DNA of 64,000 bases from Hyphomicrobiales bacterium (GCA_017305665.1 JAFKKH010000016.1:62001-126000); one strand, 5' to 3'. Positions 44,992 to 55,400 are shown, numbered from the stretch's first letter. The notes: generated by a model from the sequence alone, not told the origin. Program-made: numbers and translations.

Positions 44992-46956
44992 TCAGTTCGT
45001 GCGCGGCGTCGCGGCCGTGGTCGGCGCAGCGGGCACGGCGGCCTCGGGTGCCGTCTTCTGGCCGGTCAGGCGCTCGATGACCGAACGGACCGCATCGCGC
45101 GTCTTGCGGTCCTTGACCGCATTGAGCAGCGGCGCAGAGGCCGGCGACCGGCGGATCAGGCTTTCGGGATCGGGAAAGATCAGCGGATCGTCCCACGGTC
45201 CCTGGACGACGAACGGCAGCTCGAAATTGCCGGCTCCGGCCGCGCTCGTCAGGCTCGCCACGCCCTTGAGATCGTATTCGCGTGAGGGGACCGATGCGGT
45301 GCCGGCGAGTGTAACGCGCGCCGTAGGTCCGTCGACATGCACATCGCTGACGGTGGCAACTCCGTCCCTGAAGTTCACTGCGACGCTCAGCTTGTCGAAT
45401 GGCGTCTGTCCGCTGCGGAAGTTGCCGCCACCGGAGAGCGGACGGCGCTCCAGCCGTTTCAGCAACTGCTCGACGTTGAAGCCGCTGATGGCGCCGTCGT
45501 GCCCGGTCAGAAGCGCGGTCCCGTCGAGCGATTGTGCCAACCCGAACGGACTCGACCCCGTGGCTTCCAGCATGACATTCAGGTTGCCGCGTCCGGTCAG
45601 CCGGCTGGTCCCGAACAAGTCGCTGGCGCAAGCCTGCAGGTCGACGTCGGTGAGCTGGAACTGGGCCTTCACGTCGGCGGCCGGGTTGGCCCGCGAGATG
45701 CCGAACGATCCCTTGGCGATTCCGCCGTACATTTGCGCCTCGCCGACGCTGAGCGCCAGTGTGCCGTTGCGCAGGTTGGCGCCGAGCGCGGTCTTGCCGA
45801 GCTTGGTGGAGCCGACGGTGATCTTGGCCGCCGACAGCCGCATGTCGAGATCGGTGGTGGACAGCGCATGAAGATCGAACAACTGCCGGTTCCAGTCACG
45901 GGCACCACTCGCGAGCAAGCGGACGGTCGCCACATAGGGCGTGAAATCGAGCGCGCCGGCGGCCAGCGTCGCCTGCAGCGTCTGCCGGCCGTTGTTGGCG
46001 TAGGTCAGTACGCCCTCGGCTACGTTGCCGTCGAGTTCGATGTTGACGTTGGTCAGCGCGACCGACGCACCGACGACGTTGGCGCGCGCCTTCAAGGCGA
46101 AGCGGCCGAACCCGCCGCTGCCGGGCGGCGGCTGTCCAAACCAGCGTAACGCGCTGCGCAGCGAGGTGCTGTCTGCCGTCAGCGTGCCTTCCATCATCAG
46201 GCTGGTCCGGTTCGCGACCGTGCCGTCGAAGGCGAACTTCAGCGGTGTGCTGGCGACCCTGGCTTTCAGGCCGGATCGCTCGCCGGACAATGCGGCAAGG
46301 AAATCGCTGATGCTGATGCTGCCGTCGACGCGTTCGCCGCGCCAGTCGAACTGTCCGGTCGCGGCAAACGAGCGCGAGATCGACGGCCACGCCAGCGACA
46401 GGTCGATGTCGCCGAGATTTTCCGTCACGTGATTGGTAGCGTCCTCGTAGCTGAGCTCGCCGTCCTGGATCCGGATTTCCGAAAACGAGACCGGGCTGTC
46501 CGCGCCGGGCTTCATGGTGTGTGCGACCGTTTCCACGAACGGAGTCCAGTTGCTTTGGCCGTCAGCCGCGCGAGTCACCCGGATGTGAGGGCGCAGCATC
46601 ATGACATCGGCGATCTGGAAGCGCTGCATCAGCAAGGGAAGCAGATGCAGGTTGGCGGTCAGCACATCGACGCTGAGCGCAGGGTCGCCGGCCTTGCTGC
46701 CCTTGAGGCGGACGTTGTGGAACGAGACGTAGCTGCCGGGAAAGACCGAGATATCGGTATGGCCGTCGACGACGAAGTCGAGCCCCGTCACGGCGCGGAT
46801 CTGCGCTTCCACGGCATCGCGCAGGGCGTCCCGATTGAGCAGCCACGACATCGCGATCAGCCCGATCAGCACAACTCCCAGGAATGCCGCAACCGGCATC
46901 CCCAGGCGCTTTATTCCTTGGGCCATCGACAATGACGTATCCGAGGTTGTTGACAT
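44992..46956 (-). CDS. AsmA family protein
   Basis: A 654-residue protein with one N-terminal membrane helix (AFLGVVLIGLIAMSWLL) and a long periplasmic part. The N-terminal AsmA domain shows VEAQIRAVTGLDFVVDGHTDISVFP and VSFHNVRLKG. The C-terminal domain shows LTGRGNLNVMLEATGSSPFG and DGALLTGHDGAISGFNVEQL-like segments. AsmA/TamB-like proteins form long grooves that move lipids between membranes. The C-terminal tail is Ala/Pro/Thr-rich. Either Met1 or Met11 could be the start, since no good ribosome site is seen. Confidence 0.9.
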   Translation of the reverse strand: MSTTSDTSLSMAQGIKRLGMPVAAFLGVVLIGLIAMSWLLNRDALRDAVEAQIRAVTGLDFVVDGHTDISVFPGSYVSFHNVRLKGSKAGDPALSVDVLTANLHLLPLLMQRFQIADVMMLRPHIRVTRAADGQSNWTPFVETVAHTMKPGADSPVSFSEIRIQDGELSYEDATNHVTENLGDIDLSLAWPSISRSFAATGQFDWRGERVDGSISISDFLAALSGERSGLKARVASTPLKFAFDGTVANRTSLMMEGTLTADSTSLRSALRWFGQPPPGSGGFGRFALKARANVVGASVALTNVNIELDGNVAEGVLTYANNGRQTLQATLAAGALDFTPYVATVRLLASGARDWNRQLFDLHALSTTDLDMRLSAAKITVGSTKLGKTALGANLRNGTLALSVGEAQMYGGIAKGSFGISRANPAADVKAQFQLTDVDLQACASDLFGTSRLTGRGNLNVMLEATGSSPFGLAQSLDGTALLTGHDGAISGFNVEQLLKRLERRPLSGGGNFRSGQTPFDKLSVAVNFRDGVATVSDVHVDGPTARVTLAGTASVPSREYDLKGVASLTSAAGAGNFELPFVVQGPWDDPLIFPDPESLIRRSPASAPLLNAVKDRKTRDAVRSVIERLTGQKTAPEAAVPAAPTTAATPRTN

Positions 46957-47140
46957 TCGTCGGGCGGGCCGGCGTCCGGCTCCGCTATGTCAGCAACTTG
47001 ATTGGTTTTCTTGACGCTTTCAAGGCCATCCGGCACAGCAATACCTCCGATTGACGTGCCGCGAAGATTTCGCCTAATACTCGCTGATATCCGTGTCTGT
47101 GCGCTGACAATCGGCGCCTCCCTCCATCAGGTTCAGCCCC

Positions 47141-47848
47141 ATGAACAAGGTCTATCCCGACGCCAAATCGGCCCTCGACGGCATTCTCAAGGACGGCATG
47201 ATGATCATGTCCGGCGGCTTCGGCCTGTGCGGCATCGCGGAGACGCTGTCGGACGCCATTCGCGAGGCGGGAGTCAAGAATTTGACCGTCGTCTCCAACA
47301 ATGCCGGCGTCGACGGCATCGGGTTGAGCCGCCTGCTCGAAACGCGGCAGATCAAGAAGATGATCTCGTCCTATGTCGGCGAGAACAAATTGTTCGCCCA
47401 GCAATTCCTAGCAGGCGAACTGGAGCTGGAATTCAATCCGCAGGGCACGCTGGCCGAACGCATTCGCGCCGGCGGCGCGGGCATTCCGGCGTTCTACACC
47501 AAGACCGGCGTCGGCACTCTCATTGCCGAAGGCAAGGAGGTGAAGGAGTTCGACGGCCAGAAATACCTGATGGAGCGCGGACTGTTCGCCGATCTCGCCA
47601 TCGTTCACGCATGGAAGGGCGACACCGCCGGCAATCTGATCTATCGCAAAACCGCGCGGAACTTCAATCCGATGATGGCGACCGCCGCGAAGGTCACCGT
47701 CGCCGAGGTCGAGCACCTCGTGCCCGCCGGCGAGCTCAATCCCGATCACATCCACACGCCCGGCATCTTCGTGAAGCGCATCATCGAGGTCGGCACCGCG
47801 AAGAAGCGCATCGAATTCCGCAACACCCGTCCGCGTCCGGCGGCGTGA
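47141..47848 (+). CDS. scoA: 3-oxoacid CoA-transferase, subunit A
   Basis: A 235-residue subunit. The family motif MIMSGGFGLCGIAETL is near residue 25, followed by VVSNNAGVDGIGLSRLL and KMISSYVGENK. With subunit B it moves CoA from succinyl-CoA to acetoacetate, giving acetoacetyl-CoA. The downstream subunit B gene begins 26 bp later and has its own ribosome site, so both are made from one transcript. The nearby HMG-CoA-lyase gene would make acetoacetate, its substrate. Confidence 0.95.
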   Translation: MNKVYPDAKSALDGILKDGMMIMSGGFGLCGIAETLSDAIREAGVKNLTVVSNNAGVDGIGLSRLLETRQIKKMISSYVGENKLFAQQFLAGELELEFNPQGTLAERIRAGGAGIPAFYTKTGVGTLIAEGKEVKEFDGQKYLMERGLFADLAIVHAWKGDTAGNLIYRKTARNFNPMMATAAKVTVAEVEHLVPAGELNPDHIHTPGIFVKRIIEVGTAKKRIEFRNTRPRPAA

Positions 47849-47874
47849 GCGCAGCGACTTAGCAGGAGAGCACC

Positions 47875-48525
47875 ATGGCCTGGACCCGTGAGCAGATGGC
47901 AGCGCGCGCCGCCAAGGAATTGCGCGACGGCTACTACGTCAATCTCGGCATCGGCATTCCGACGCTGGTATCGAACTTCATTCCCGACGGCATCGACGTC
48001 AGCCTGCAGAGCGAGAACGGCATGCTCGGCATGGGGCCGTTCCCATATGAGGGCGATGAAGATCCCGACCTCATCAACGCCGGCAAGCAGACGGTGAGCG
48101 AGCTGCCATCCACCAGCTATTTCTCATCATCCGATTCCTTCGGCATGGTGCGCGGCGGTCACATCGATCTGTCGATCCTCGGCGCGATGCAGGTGGCGCA
48201 GAACGGCGATCTCGCCAACTGGATGATCCCCGGCAAGATGGTCAAGGGTATGGGCGGTGCGATGGATCTCGTCGCCGGCGTCAAGCGCGTCGTTGTGGTG
48301 ATGGAGCATTCCGCCAAGGACGGCCCGAAGCTCCTCAAGAAATGCAACCTGCCGCTGACCGGCGAGAAGGTGGTCGACATGGTCGTCACCGATCTCGCGG
48401 TGTTCACCATCGACAAGCACGGCAAGGATGGCATGGCGCTGATCGAGCTCGCCGATGGCGTCACGCTCGACGAGGTCAAGGCGAAGACCGAAGCCGATTT
48501 CCGCGTCGCGCTGAAGAACGCCTGA
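47875..48525 (+). CDS. scoB: 3-oxoacid CoA-transferase, subunit B
   Basis: A 216-residue subunit. The catalytic Glu is in [11 protein letters not shown] near residue 46, which forms the CoA thioester. [17 protein letters not shown] at the N terminus and [18 protein letters not shown] are typical. GCAGGAGAG precedes the ATG. It works with subunit A at 47141 in acetoacetate activation. Split A and B genes are normal in bacteria; mammals have a fusion. Confidence 0.96.
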   Translation: MAWTREQMAARAAKELRDGYYVNLGIGIPTLVSNFIPDGIDVSLQSENGMLGMGPFPYEGDEDPDLINAGKQTVSELPSTSYFSSSDSFGMVRGGHIDLSILGAMQVAQNGDLANWMIPGKMVKGMGGAMDLVAGVKRVVVVMEHSAKDGPKLLKKCNLPLTGEKVVDMVVTDLAVFTIDKHGKDGMALIELADGVTLDEVKAKTEADFRVALKNA

Positions 48526-48555
48526 TCTGCGGCGGCGCTATCGCTGCGCTGCCTG

Positions 48556-49146
48556 CTAGCGCCGTCCGCCGAGTTCTCTGGGCAGGAGGCTCGAGCTGAT
48601 GTCGCCGTCGCCGAGACCGGACTGGAATTGTGTATAGCCGGCCGAGAACGACAGGCTGAGATTCGAGGTCGGCCGGATTTCGACGCCCGCATGAACGTCG
48701 TAAGCGGGCGGCGTGCTGTCGCTCGGTCTGAAGGACGTGATCGTGTTGAACGCGTCCGGGCTGTATTTCAGGGTATCGACGCCACCGAACAGCGTCACGG
48801 GCATGTCGCCCACGCCCTTGAAGTTGTAACCGAACTGCGAACGTTCGTAGGACAGTGAACTGCCGAACGCACTCGGTCCGCCGCCGAAGCCAAAGCCCGT
48901 CAGCGAACTGACGGGCGCACTATAGCTTCTGAAAACGAATCCGCTCTTGTCGGTTTGCCCGGCGTCGAAGCTCGGAAAATTGGCATACGTTTCTGCGCTT
49001 GCGGTATCGACCGCGCCGCCGCCGTAGCCGAACGGCCCGAAGGGAATCCAGTATTTCACCGGTTCGCCCTGGGCGTTCGCGGCAGACCAGCTCAGGCAGA
49101 GCGCTGCCGCGATGACCAGACTGCATTTAGTTGAGAACGTCGACAT
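48556..49146 (-). CDS. Secreted, probably outer-membrane beta-barrel protein
   Basis: A protein of about 196 residues from MSTFSTKCSL, with CTGGAG before the ATG; a frame upstream has no such site. A signal peptide ends at ANAQGE. The mature part alternates glycine- and aromatic-rich strands (FGYGGGAVDTASAETY, VTLFGGVDTLKYSP, LSLSFSAGYTQFQSG), as in small outer-membrane barrels of rhizobia. I do not recognise a named family. It is convergent with scoB. Confidence 0.7.
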   Translation of the reverse strand: MSTFSTKCSLVIAAALCLSWSAANAQGEPVKYWIPFGPFGYGGGAVDTASAETYANFPSFDAGQTDKSGFVFRSYSAPVSSLTGFGFGGGPSAFGSSLSYERSQFGYNFKGVGDMPVTLFGGVDTLKYSPDAFNTITSFRPSDSTPPAYDVHAGVEIRPTSNLSLSFSAGYTQFQSGLGDGDISSSLLPRELGGRR

Positions 49147-49160
49147 TCGGGCTCCAGGAG

Positions 49161-49204
49161 CATGATCCCGAAAAGCGGAAACCGCTTTTCGGATGAGAAC
49201 ATGC
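49161..49204. repeat. Rhizobial-type palindromic repeat (CATGATCCCGAAAAG...)
   Basis: CCGAAAAGCGG at 49168-49178 pairs perfectly with 49182-49192 around AAA, and the outer CATGAT and ATGAGAACATG partly pair. A repeat of this form, with GCATGATC ends and CGAAAAG stem, is abundant in Bradyrhizobium and relatives. Confidence 0.75.
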
Positions 49205-49288
49205 CCAATCAACGCCCGTGATTATACGCCTCGGAGATGTTGCAGGCCAGCGTACCGTGACGAACCGACGCGCCTGCAGGTTCCAATG

Positions 49289-50236
49289 TCAGGCGGTGAC
49301 CGGCTGTTGTCCGCGCGGCAACCCGGCGCGGGCGAGGCCGCCGTAGAGCGCTTCCTGCGGCATTTCGCTGCGCAGGATCGCGCGCACGTCGATCAATTTC
49401 TCGATATCGATGCCGGTCTCGAATCCCTTCGATTGACAGAGGAACGCGAGGTCCTCGAACACGACGTTACCCGTTGCGCCGGGAGCAAAGGGGCAGCCGC
49501 CGAGGCCGCCGAGCGAGCCGTCGAGAATGCGCGCCCCTGCGTCCAGCGCCGCCGCGGCATTGGCGATGCCCATGCCTCGGGTGTCATGCAGGTGGACGCA
49601 GACGGGCTTGCGGCCTGCGATCTTCACCGTCGCGGCGGTGAGTTCGGCAACCTGCTTCGGACCGGAATAGCCGACCGTATCGGCGACGCCGACCACATCG
49701 GCGCCGGCCGCGTAGCACCGTTCGGCGATCCGAAGCGCTTCCTTCGGATCGACCGCGCCGGTGATCGAACATCCGAGCGCCATCGAAACCGCCACGTGCA
49801 CGATCGGCTTGTGCGCGCTGGCGTCGCGCAGCCGGCACAGCCGCTCGACGTTGGCGATGGCCTCGTCGCGCGAGCGGTTGGCGTTGGCGCGGCTGTGTTC
49901 TTCCGTGGCGGAGACGACGGTCGCGATTTCGGCGACGCCGGATTCCAGCGCCTCGTTGACGCCGCGCTCGTTGAGCGTCAGCGCAATGCCATGCGCGCCC
50001 GGTAGCGACGCCACGGTCTTCACGATGTCGCGCACGTCGGCGAATTGCGGAAAGGTCTTTGCGGGCAGGAACGAGCCGACCTCGAAGTGACGCACGCCGG
50101 CGTCGTATTCCCTGGCGATCCAGTCCTTCTTGGCGGCTGTGGAGGGAAACGTCTTCACCAGTTGCAGCCCGTCGCGCAGCCCGACCTCGCGCAGGACGAC
50201 CCTGTCGGATGGATAGATATCTTGAACGCGGGTCAT
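49289..50236 (-). CDS. Hydroxymethylglutaryl-CoA lyase family protein
   Basis: A 315-residue TIM-barrel lyase. The N-terminal catalytic motif is LREVGLRDGLQ, the metal ligands include VHLHDTRG, and the Cys loop GLGGCPFAPGATGN is the family signature. HMG-CoA lyase splits (S)-HMG-CoA to acetyl-CoA and acetoacetate. AAGGAGG stands before the ATG, which overlaps the stop of the upstream class III CoA-transferase (50233-50236). That link suggests the transferase supplies the CoA ester. The exact acid is unproven. Confidence 0.92.
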   Translation of the reverse strand: MTRVQDIYPSDRVVLREVGLRDGLQLVKTFPSTAAKKDWIAREYDAGVRHFEVGSFLPAKTFPQFADVRDIVKTVASLPGAHGIALTLNERGVNEALESGVAEIATVVSATEEHSRANANRSRDEAIANVERLCRLRDASAHKPIVHVAVSMALGCSITGAVDPKEALRIAERCYAAGADVVGVADTVGYSGPKQVAELTAATVKIAGRKPVCVHLHDTRGMGIANAAAALDAGARILDGSLGGLGGCPFAPGATGNVVFEDLAFLCQSKGFETGIDIEKLIDVRAILRSEMPQEALYGGLARAGLPRGQQPVTA

Positions 50237-51399
50237 GCACGCCTCCTTGCGGTGTCGGTCTTGTGATCGAGCTCGGCGCGGACAGCCGCGGTATCGCCGC
50301 CGAGCGGGGGCACTTTAAGCCCATCGCCGATGCTCGCGCCATTCCATTCGATCGGCAATGCCGGCGCCCGGAACGGAGCGCCGTTGGCATTGATCGATCC
50401 GACAAGGCCGCCCTCGCGCTGAACGTGCGGATCGTTGAACAGGTCCTCGGGCCGGTTGATCGGCGAGAAGGCCACGTTGAGGCGATCCAAAGTCGCCGAA
50501 AGATCGGCCACCTTGCATTGCTTCACCTTGGCGGCAACCAGCGGCAGGATGCGGTCGCGCGCGAGGATGCGGTCAGTGGTGCTGCGCAAGGTTGGATCGT
50601 CTAGCAGCTGGTTCAATCCGAACTCCTTGCAGAATGCCTGCCAGTGGCCTTCGGTGACGACGCCGATGAAGATGCGCTCGCCGCCCGCGGTTTCGAAGAT
50701 GTCGTAGATCGGCCAGGCGTGTTCGCGCTCCGGCATCGAGCGCGGCTTGTTGCCGGTCATCTCGTACTCGACCATGTGTTGGGCGACCAGGAACAGGCAG
50801 TTCTCGAACAGCCCGATGCGGATGTCGGCGCCGCCGGTCTTGCCGCCGCGCTTCTGATAAAGCGCTGCGAGAATCGAGATCGCGCCGAACATGCCGCCCA
50901 TGATGTCGTTGGCCGACGAGCCGACGCGCTGCGGCTTCGCCATCGTGCCGGTCATGGTGGCGAGGCCCGACATCATCTGCACCACTTCGTCGAGCGCCGG
51001 GCGATGATCGTAAGGCCCTGACAGAAAGCCCTTGTGGCCTGCGACAATCAGGTCGGGATGGCGCGCCTTGATCTCGTCCAGGCCGAGTCCCTGTTTGGCG
51101 AGCAGTCCGTCGCGAAAGTTCTCCAGGAACACATCCGCGGTGTCGAGCAGCCGATGCATCGTCTCGCGATCGTCGGCCTTGGTGAGGTCGAGCACCACGC
51201 TGCGCTTGCCACGATTGAACAGCGGAAAGAACGACGTTCCCATGCCACCGAGCGTACGCGTCTTGTCGCCGACCGGCGGTTCGACCTTGATGACCTCTGC
51301 GCCAAGTTGAGCCAGGATCATGCCGCAGCTCGGGCCCATCACCATGTGGGTCATCTCGACCACCCGCACGCCGGCCAGCGGCAATTCCGTTCCGGTCAT
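50233..51399 (-). CDS. Class III CoA-transferase (CaiB/BaiF family)
   Basis: A 388-residue enzyme. The N terminus has LAGVRVVEMTHMVMGPSCGM and VIKVEPPVGDKTR, and the region around residue 165 has SANDIMGGMFGAISILAALY, with the probable catalytic Asp, then FENCLFLVAQHM. Class III enzymes move CoA between acids through aspartyl intermediates. It is translationally coupled with the HMG-CoA-lyase-like gene, as is known for transferases acting on 3-hydroxy-3-methylglutarate or itaconate-type acids. The donor and acceptor are not fixed by sequence. Confidence 0.92.
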   Translation of the reverse strand: MTGTELPLAGVRVVEMTHMVMGPSCGMILAQLGAEVIKVEPPVGDKTRTLGGMGTSFFPLFNRGKRSVVLDLTKADDRETMHRLLDTADVFLENFRDGLLAKQGLGLDEIKARHPDLIVAGHKGFLSGPYDHRPALDEVVQMMSGLATMTGTMAKPQRVGSSANDIMGGMFGAISILAALYQKRGGKTGGADIRIGLFENCLFLVAQHMVEYEMTGNKPRSMPEREHAWPIYDIFETAGGERIFIGVVTEGHWQAFCKEFGLNQLLDDPTLRSTTDRILARDRILPLVAAKVKQCKVADLSATLDRLNVAFSPINRPEDLFNDPHVQREGGLVGSINANGAPFRAPALPIEWNGASIGDGLKVPPLGGDTAAVRAELDHKTDTARRRA

Positions 51400-51435
51400 C
51401 GATGTCTCCGTGTTCTTGTTGTCGCGCCTAAGTCT

Positions 51436-51508
51436 CTAGTGTGGTGGTTCAGACGTTCGCTACTCAATCGCGCCCGTCGAGCGAATTTCTGAACCTAAAC
51501 CACACTAG
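51436..51508. repeat. Palindromic intergenic element with CTAGTGTGG ends
   Basis: CTAGTGTGG at 51436-51444 pairs perfectly with CCACACTAG at 51500-51508. Inside, GGTTCAGACGTTCGC at 51446-51460 pairs with 51481-51495 at 13 of 15 positions. The GCGAA core and CTAGT ends link it to the elements at 13588 and 13682. Confidence 0.8.
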
Positions 51509-51619
51509 GCGCTCGGGCACCATCCGGAAAATATTATCTGGCGAATAGTGCATTCGCCGGGCCAGAACGCGGAGCAACTCCGGCCTGAAAGGTCAACGCG
51601 AACCAGGGACAGCGGCAGT

Positions 51620-52370
51620 TCATCCGCAGGGCCGCTCCATGCCCGCCCGCTTGATCGCCGCGAGCAAATTATCGGTGTTCGAAGAAAGAAAATCGATCAG
51701 GCGCTTGGCGGCTTCGGGCGCTTGAGAGTCGTTGACGATCGCGGCTGTGAAGGTTTGGACAAGCTGCAGACTGGAGGGGAGCAGACCGACGATTTCGATG
51801 CCGTTCTCCTGAATCAATTCGCTTGTCGGCCCGATCGACAAATTCGCCTTGCCCACTCTCAGCGCCTCGGCCGAGTCGGTCCCGCGCGTCGCAAGAGTGA
51901 GCACGACCGTATCTGGCAGATTCAGCTTCGGGAAAATTTTATCCCGCACGTACTGTCCGCTTGTGCTACTTGGCGCCACCACCTGGCCCGCGTCGATCAA
52001 AGCTTTCCTGAGTGCGCTATCAGTGCCGATGTCTGGTTTGGGCGAGGGCGGCGGCCAAAGGGGCGGTCGCCAATCCGGCTTCGGACCCCGCGCGAATCCG
52101 TCCGTCCTTGATCAGATTTTGCAGTCCCTCCCGCGAAAGGATGACCACGTCCGCTTTCGTGCCGTTCGCAAGCTGGTACCGGATGGTTTTCGGTCCGGTG
52201 CCTTCCGAGGCTCCAGATCCGGTTTCCACCTTGATGCCCGTACTTCGCTCGAAATCGGGCAAGACGTCTCGGTAGACTGCCGAGAAACCTCCCGAAATGA
52301 TGACCTTGATCGTTTTCGGGGTGGCGGCGATGGCCGAGTCCGATACGGGGGTGGTGGCTTGCTTGATCAT
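51620..52370 (-). pseudogene. Frameshifted periplasmic binding protein gene (ModA-like)
   Basis: Two frames together spell one binding protein. The first, 52020-52370, has IKVIISGGFSAVYRDVLPDF, GTGPKTIRYQLANGTKADVV and EGLQNLIKDGRIRAGSEAGLA, then runs into an unrelated end. The second continues KPDIGTDSALRKALIDAGQV, GQYVRDKIFPKLN and on to 51620. One frameshift near 52040-52080 separates them. The N terminus lacks a signal peptide (MIKQATTPVSDSAIAATPK), so the start may be damaged too. This group binds molybdate or similar anions. It could be a sequencing error, but two defects argue for decay. Confidence 0.75.
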
Positions 52371-52453
52371 TTGCGCCTTCTTTTCTCGAGGCTTGTTTTT
52401 GTTCAGCTCGCATCCACCCGGCTATGACTGGCTACGATGAAAGAGTCCGCGCC

Positions 52454-55400
52454 CTAACTGGACGTCAGCGCCTTCGCTCGCGCGAAGATCACCTCGATCA
52501 GCGTGCCTGAAGGTGGCGATGTCTTGATCTGGAATTGCGCGCGGTTGGCTTCGACCAGTGCCTTGGTCAGCGACAGGCTGACACCCGCGCCGTCCGAGGC
52601 CCGGTCGGAAGGTGGATGAGTGCGGAACGGCTCCATCGCGGCGGCGACTTCGTTGTCGTTGAGGCCGTGGCCGGTATCGCGGACGCGCAGCACCACGTCG
52701 CCGAAATCCGACAGCGCGGTCGAGACGATCACTTGCCCGCCGGCATTGGCGAGATGGATTGAATTTCCGATCAGATTGAGCGTGATCTGGCGCAACGCGC
52801 GCGCATCCGCCACGACCGGCGGCAGCGTGTGCGCGAGCGATGTGCGGATGATGATGCGCTCGCGGTTGGCCTGCGGCTGCATCACGGCAACACATTGCTC
52901 GACCAGTTCGTTGAGGTTCTGGTCGACGAAGGCGAGATCGAGCTTGCCGGTTTCGATCCGCGACAGATCGAGCAGATCGTCGATGAACGCGATCACCCGT
53001 TCCCCGGACGCACGGATGTCCTTCATGTAGTCGATGTAGCGCTCGTTGCCGAGCGCACCGAATTTTTCGCCGATCATCACGTCGGCAAAGCCGATGATGG
53101 CGTTCAGCGGGGTCCGCACTTCATGGCTGATCCGCGCCAGCACGTCGGCCTTGGCGTTGGCGGCGCGATCGGCCTGGCGGCGGGCCTGCAGCAGTTCGGT
53201 TTCGATTTTCCGCGCCTGCGACAAATCGCGGAACACGGCGAAGAAGTTGGGACCGTCGGCCTGCGTCCGCCCCATCGTCACCGACAGCGGGATCAGGCCC
53301 TCGGCGCGAACGCGGCCAAGCACTTCGCAGCCGTGATCGAGCAGGCTTGCGACGCCGGCGCTACGGACGGCGGCGAGATAGTCATGCATCGCGGCTTGGC
53401 TTTCCGGCGCAAAGAGATCGGCGAGATTGAGCGCGGTGAGATCGTCGCCGGAATGGCCGAACAGTGCCTCGGCGCTGCGGTTGCAGGCGGTGATGCGGCC
53501 GTTCTCGTCGAACATCACGACGCCTTCCGCGGCGGTGTCGAGAATGGCGCCGAGCTCTTCGGCGGTGGCGTGACCCACGGGAGAGGGTGCGGGCGGCATG
53601 ACGGGTGCAGGTTCGGCACCGGTCGCGGCCGGCACCGGTTCGGCATTGGCCGCTGTGCCGGCGCAAATCAGCGCATGCGCGGGCTCGCCATCCCATTGAA
53701 TCGAGAACAGATGCGCGGCAACCGGCGCTTGCTGGCGTTCGTTTGCAGGCCGGGTCGCTGAAATGGTGACGGGCGTACCGGTGGCCGACGTGCTGCTGGC
53801 AGCGGATACGCCGGAGTCCACCATCAGCGCATCGAGACCGCCGGCGTCTTCCAGCGCATGCAGGCTGTCATGGCCAACCTGTTCCAGGAAGGCGCGGTTG
53901 GCATAGAGCAGGCGGTCGAGCCGGTAGATCATCACGCCGCTGGGAAGCAGATCGAATACCTGACGGTCGCGCGCGCTGGTGCCTTGCGGCGGCGGTGCCG
54001 GTTCGGTCAGCCAGTCCGGTTGCGCGGTCGTGGCCTCGGACGTTTCCATGGCGGGAGGTTCTTCGGCAACGGCCTCGGGCGCGACAGGCACGGTCTCGTT
54101 TTCGAGCCGCGCCGAGAGCTGGCGTGCGAGCTCGTTGAAGGCGTTGTTCTCCACGGGTGTCAGCGACGGCGATTTCATGTCGTTCGCAGGCCTGAACGGC
54201 AGGACATTCTTGGGAGTTGCCTGGGTCGTTTCCACGGGAGCTTCCGGTGCTGGTGGTTGCGAGGAGTTTTGAGCGGCGGACTCGGGCGATCCCGAGGCAT
54301 CCGCCGACAACGGATGCGGGCTTTCGCTGAACAGGAATTCGTGGCGGCGGCGCGCTGCGACGCGTGCGAGGCCTTCGAGATCGCGGCAGACGCCGAAGCC
54401 GCGATAGCCTGTGAACTCGCGGTTGCGGTCGTAGATCGGCAGTCCTGACAGTTCGACCGGCAACCGGGCGTCCGGCCCGTCGACCGGCCAAAGCAGGACG
54501 ATGCCGCTCCAGGTGTCGCGGCTTGCCACTGCCTTGGCGACGCGGCCGTCGGGATCGAGCCCGAAGACGTCGGCAATCTCGCTCCACAGCCGTCCAAAGC
54601 CCGCCGCGGTTCGCGTGCCGATCAGGCGCGTGAATTCGTCGGATCCGAGCGAGAAGCGGCCATCGGCATCCATCTGCCATACGAAGCGCAATGGATGACG
54701 GCGGCCCTGCGGCACGGACTCGTCGATGCTGGACAGCATATGAGCCGCGTCGCCGGTTGCGGACGGCGTCGCTACCGTTTGTGGCGGCGCCGGTGCTGCT
54801 TCGGGGACGGGCCGTGATTCATCGGCTTGCGGAGCAATCGGCTCATCGGCGACCGCCTCGACGTAAGGCGAAGGCTCGCGTGGTGGTGCGATGTCCGGCA
54901 CAGGTTCTGCTGGCGGTGGTGGCTCGATGTTGACCGCAATGGTCTCTGACGCAGGCGTGGCGAATGTTTCGCCCGCGACCTCGTCGTGCGATCGAGCTGT
55001 CTCGGCCGATGGCTCGTCGAACGCATCGAACAGCGCGAACTCGGCCGGAGCTTCGGTGATGGTGGTGGGCTGCTCGTAAGCCGGCGGCGCTTCCGTTGGT
55101 GCGGGCGCATGCGCGCCGGGATCGCCGTGATGACGGTCTCGGCCGTGCATCGCCGTGTCGTGCGTGGCCGTTGGCTGCGACGGTTCTGGCAATGCCTCGA
55201 CGACAGGATGTCCTGTCGACCCGACGGCGTCTGGCTGCGGTATGTGCGGCGCATGTGCGTGATGAATGACGCGGCCGGCGAGCTCCATCGCGGCGACGAG
55301 GATGCCGCTGCCGCCGTCGGCAAAATCCAGCCGCGTGCACCCGCAAGTGACGAGGCCGCCGAGCGCCGCGCCGAAGCCGCGCAAACGTTCGAGCCGCACG

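Noticed and set aside
44070-45080. Plus-strand open frame overlapping the PotC-like permease
   Set aside because: It is a different frame over the permease gene, which has six membrane helices and the EAA loop; the alternative product is not membrane-like.
51997-52413. An alternative minus-strand frame over the binding-protein pseudogene
   Set aside because: The binding-protein motifs are in the two other frames; this one is Arg/His-rich without a domain.
52829-53761. Plus-strand open frame opposite the histidine kinase
   Set aside because: Shadow of the kinase gene; composition is Arg/Gly/Asp-rich without a domain.
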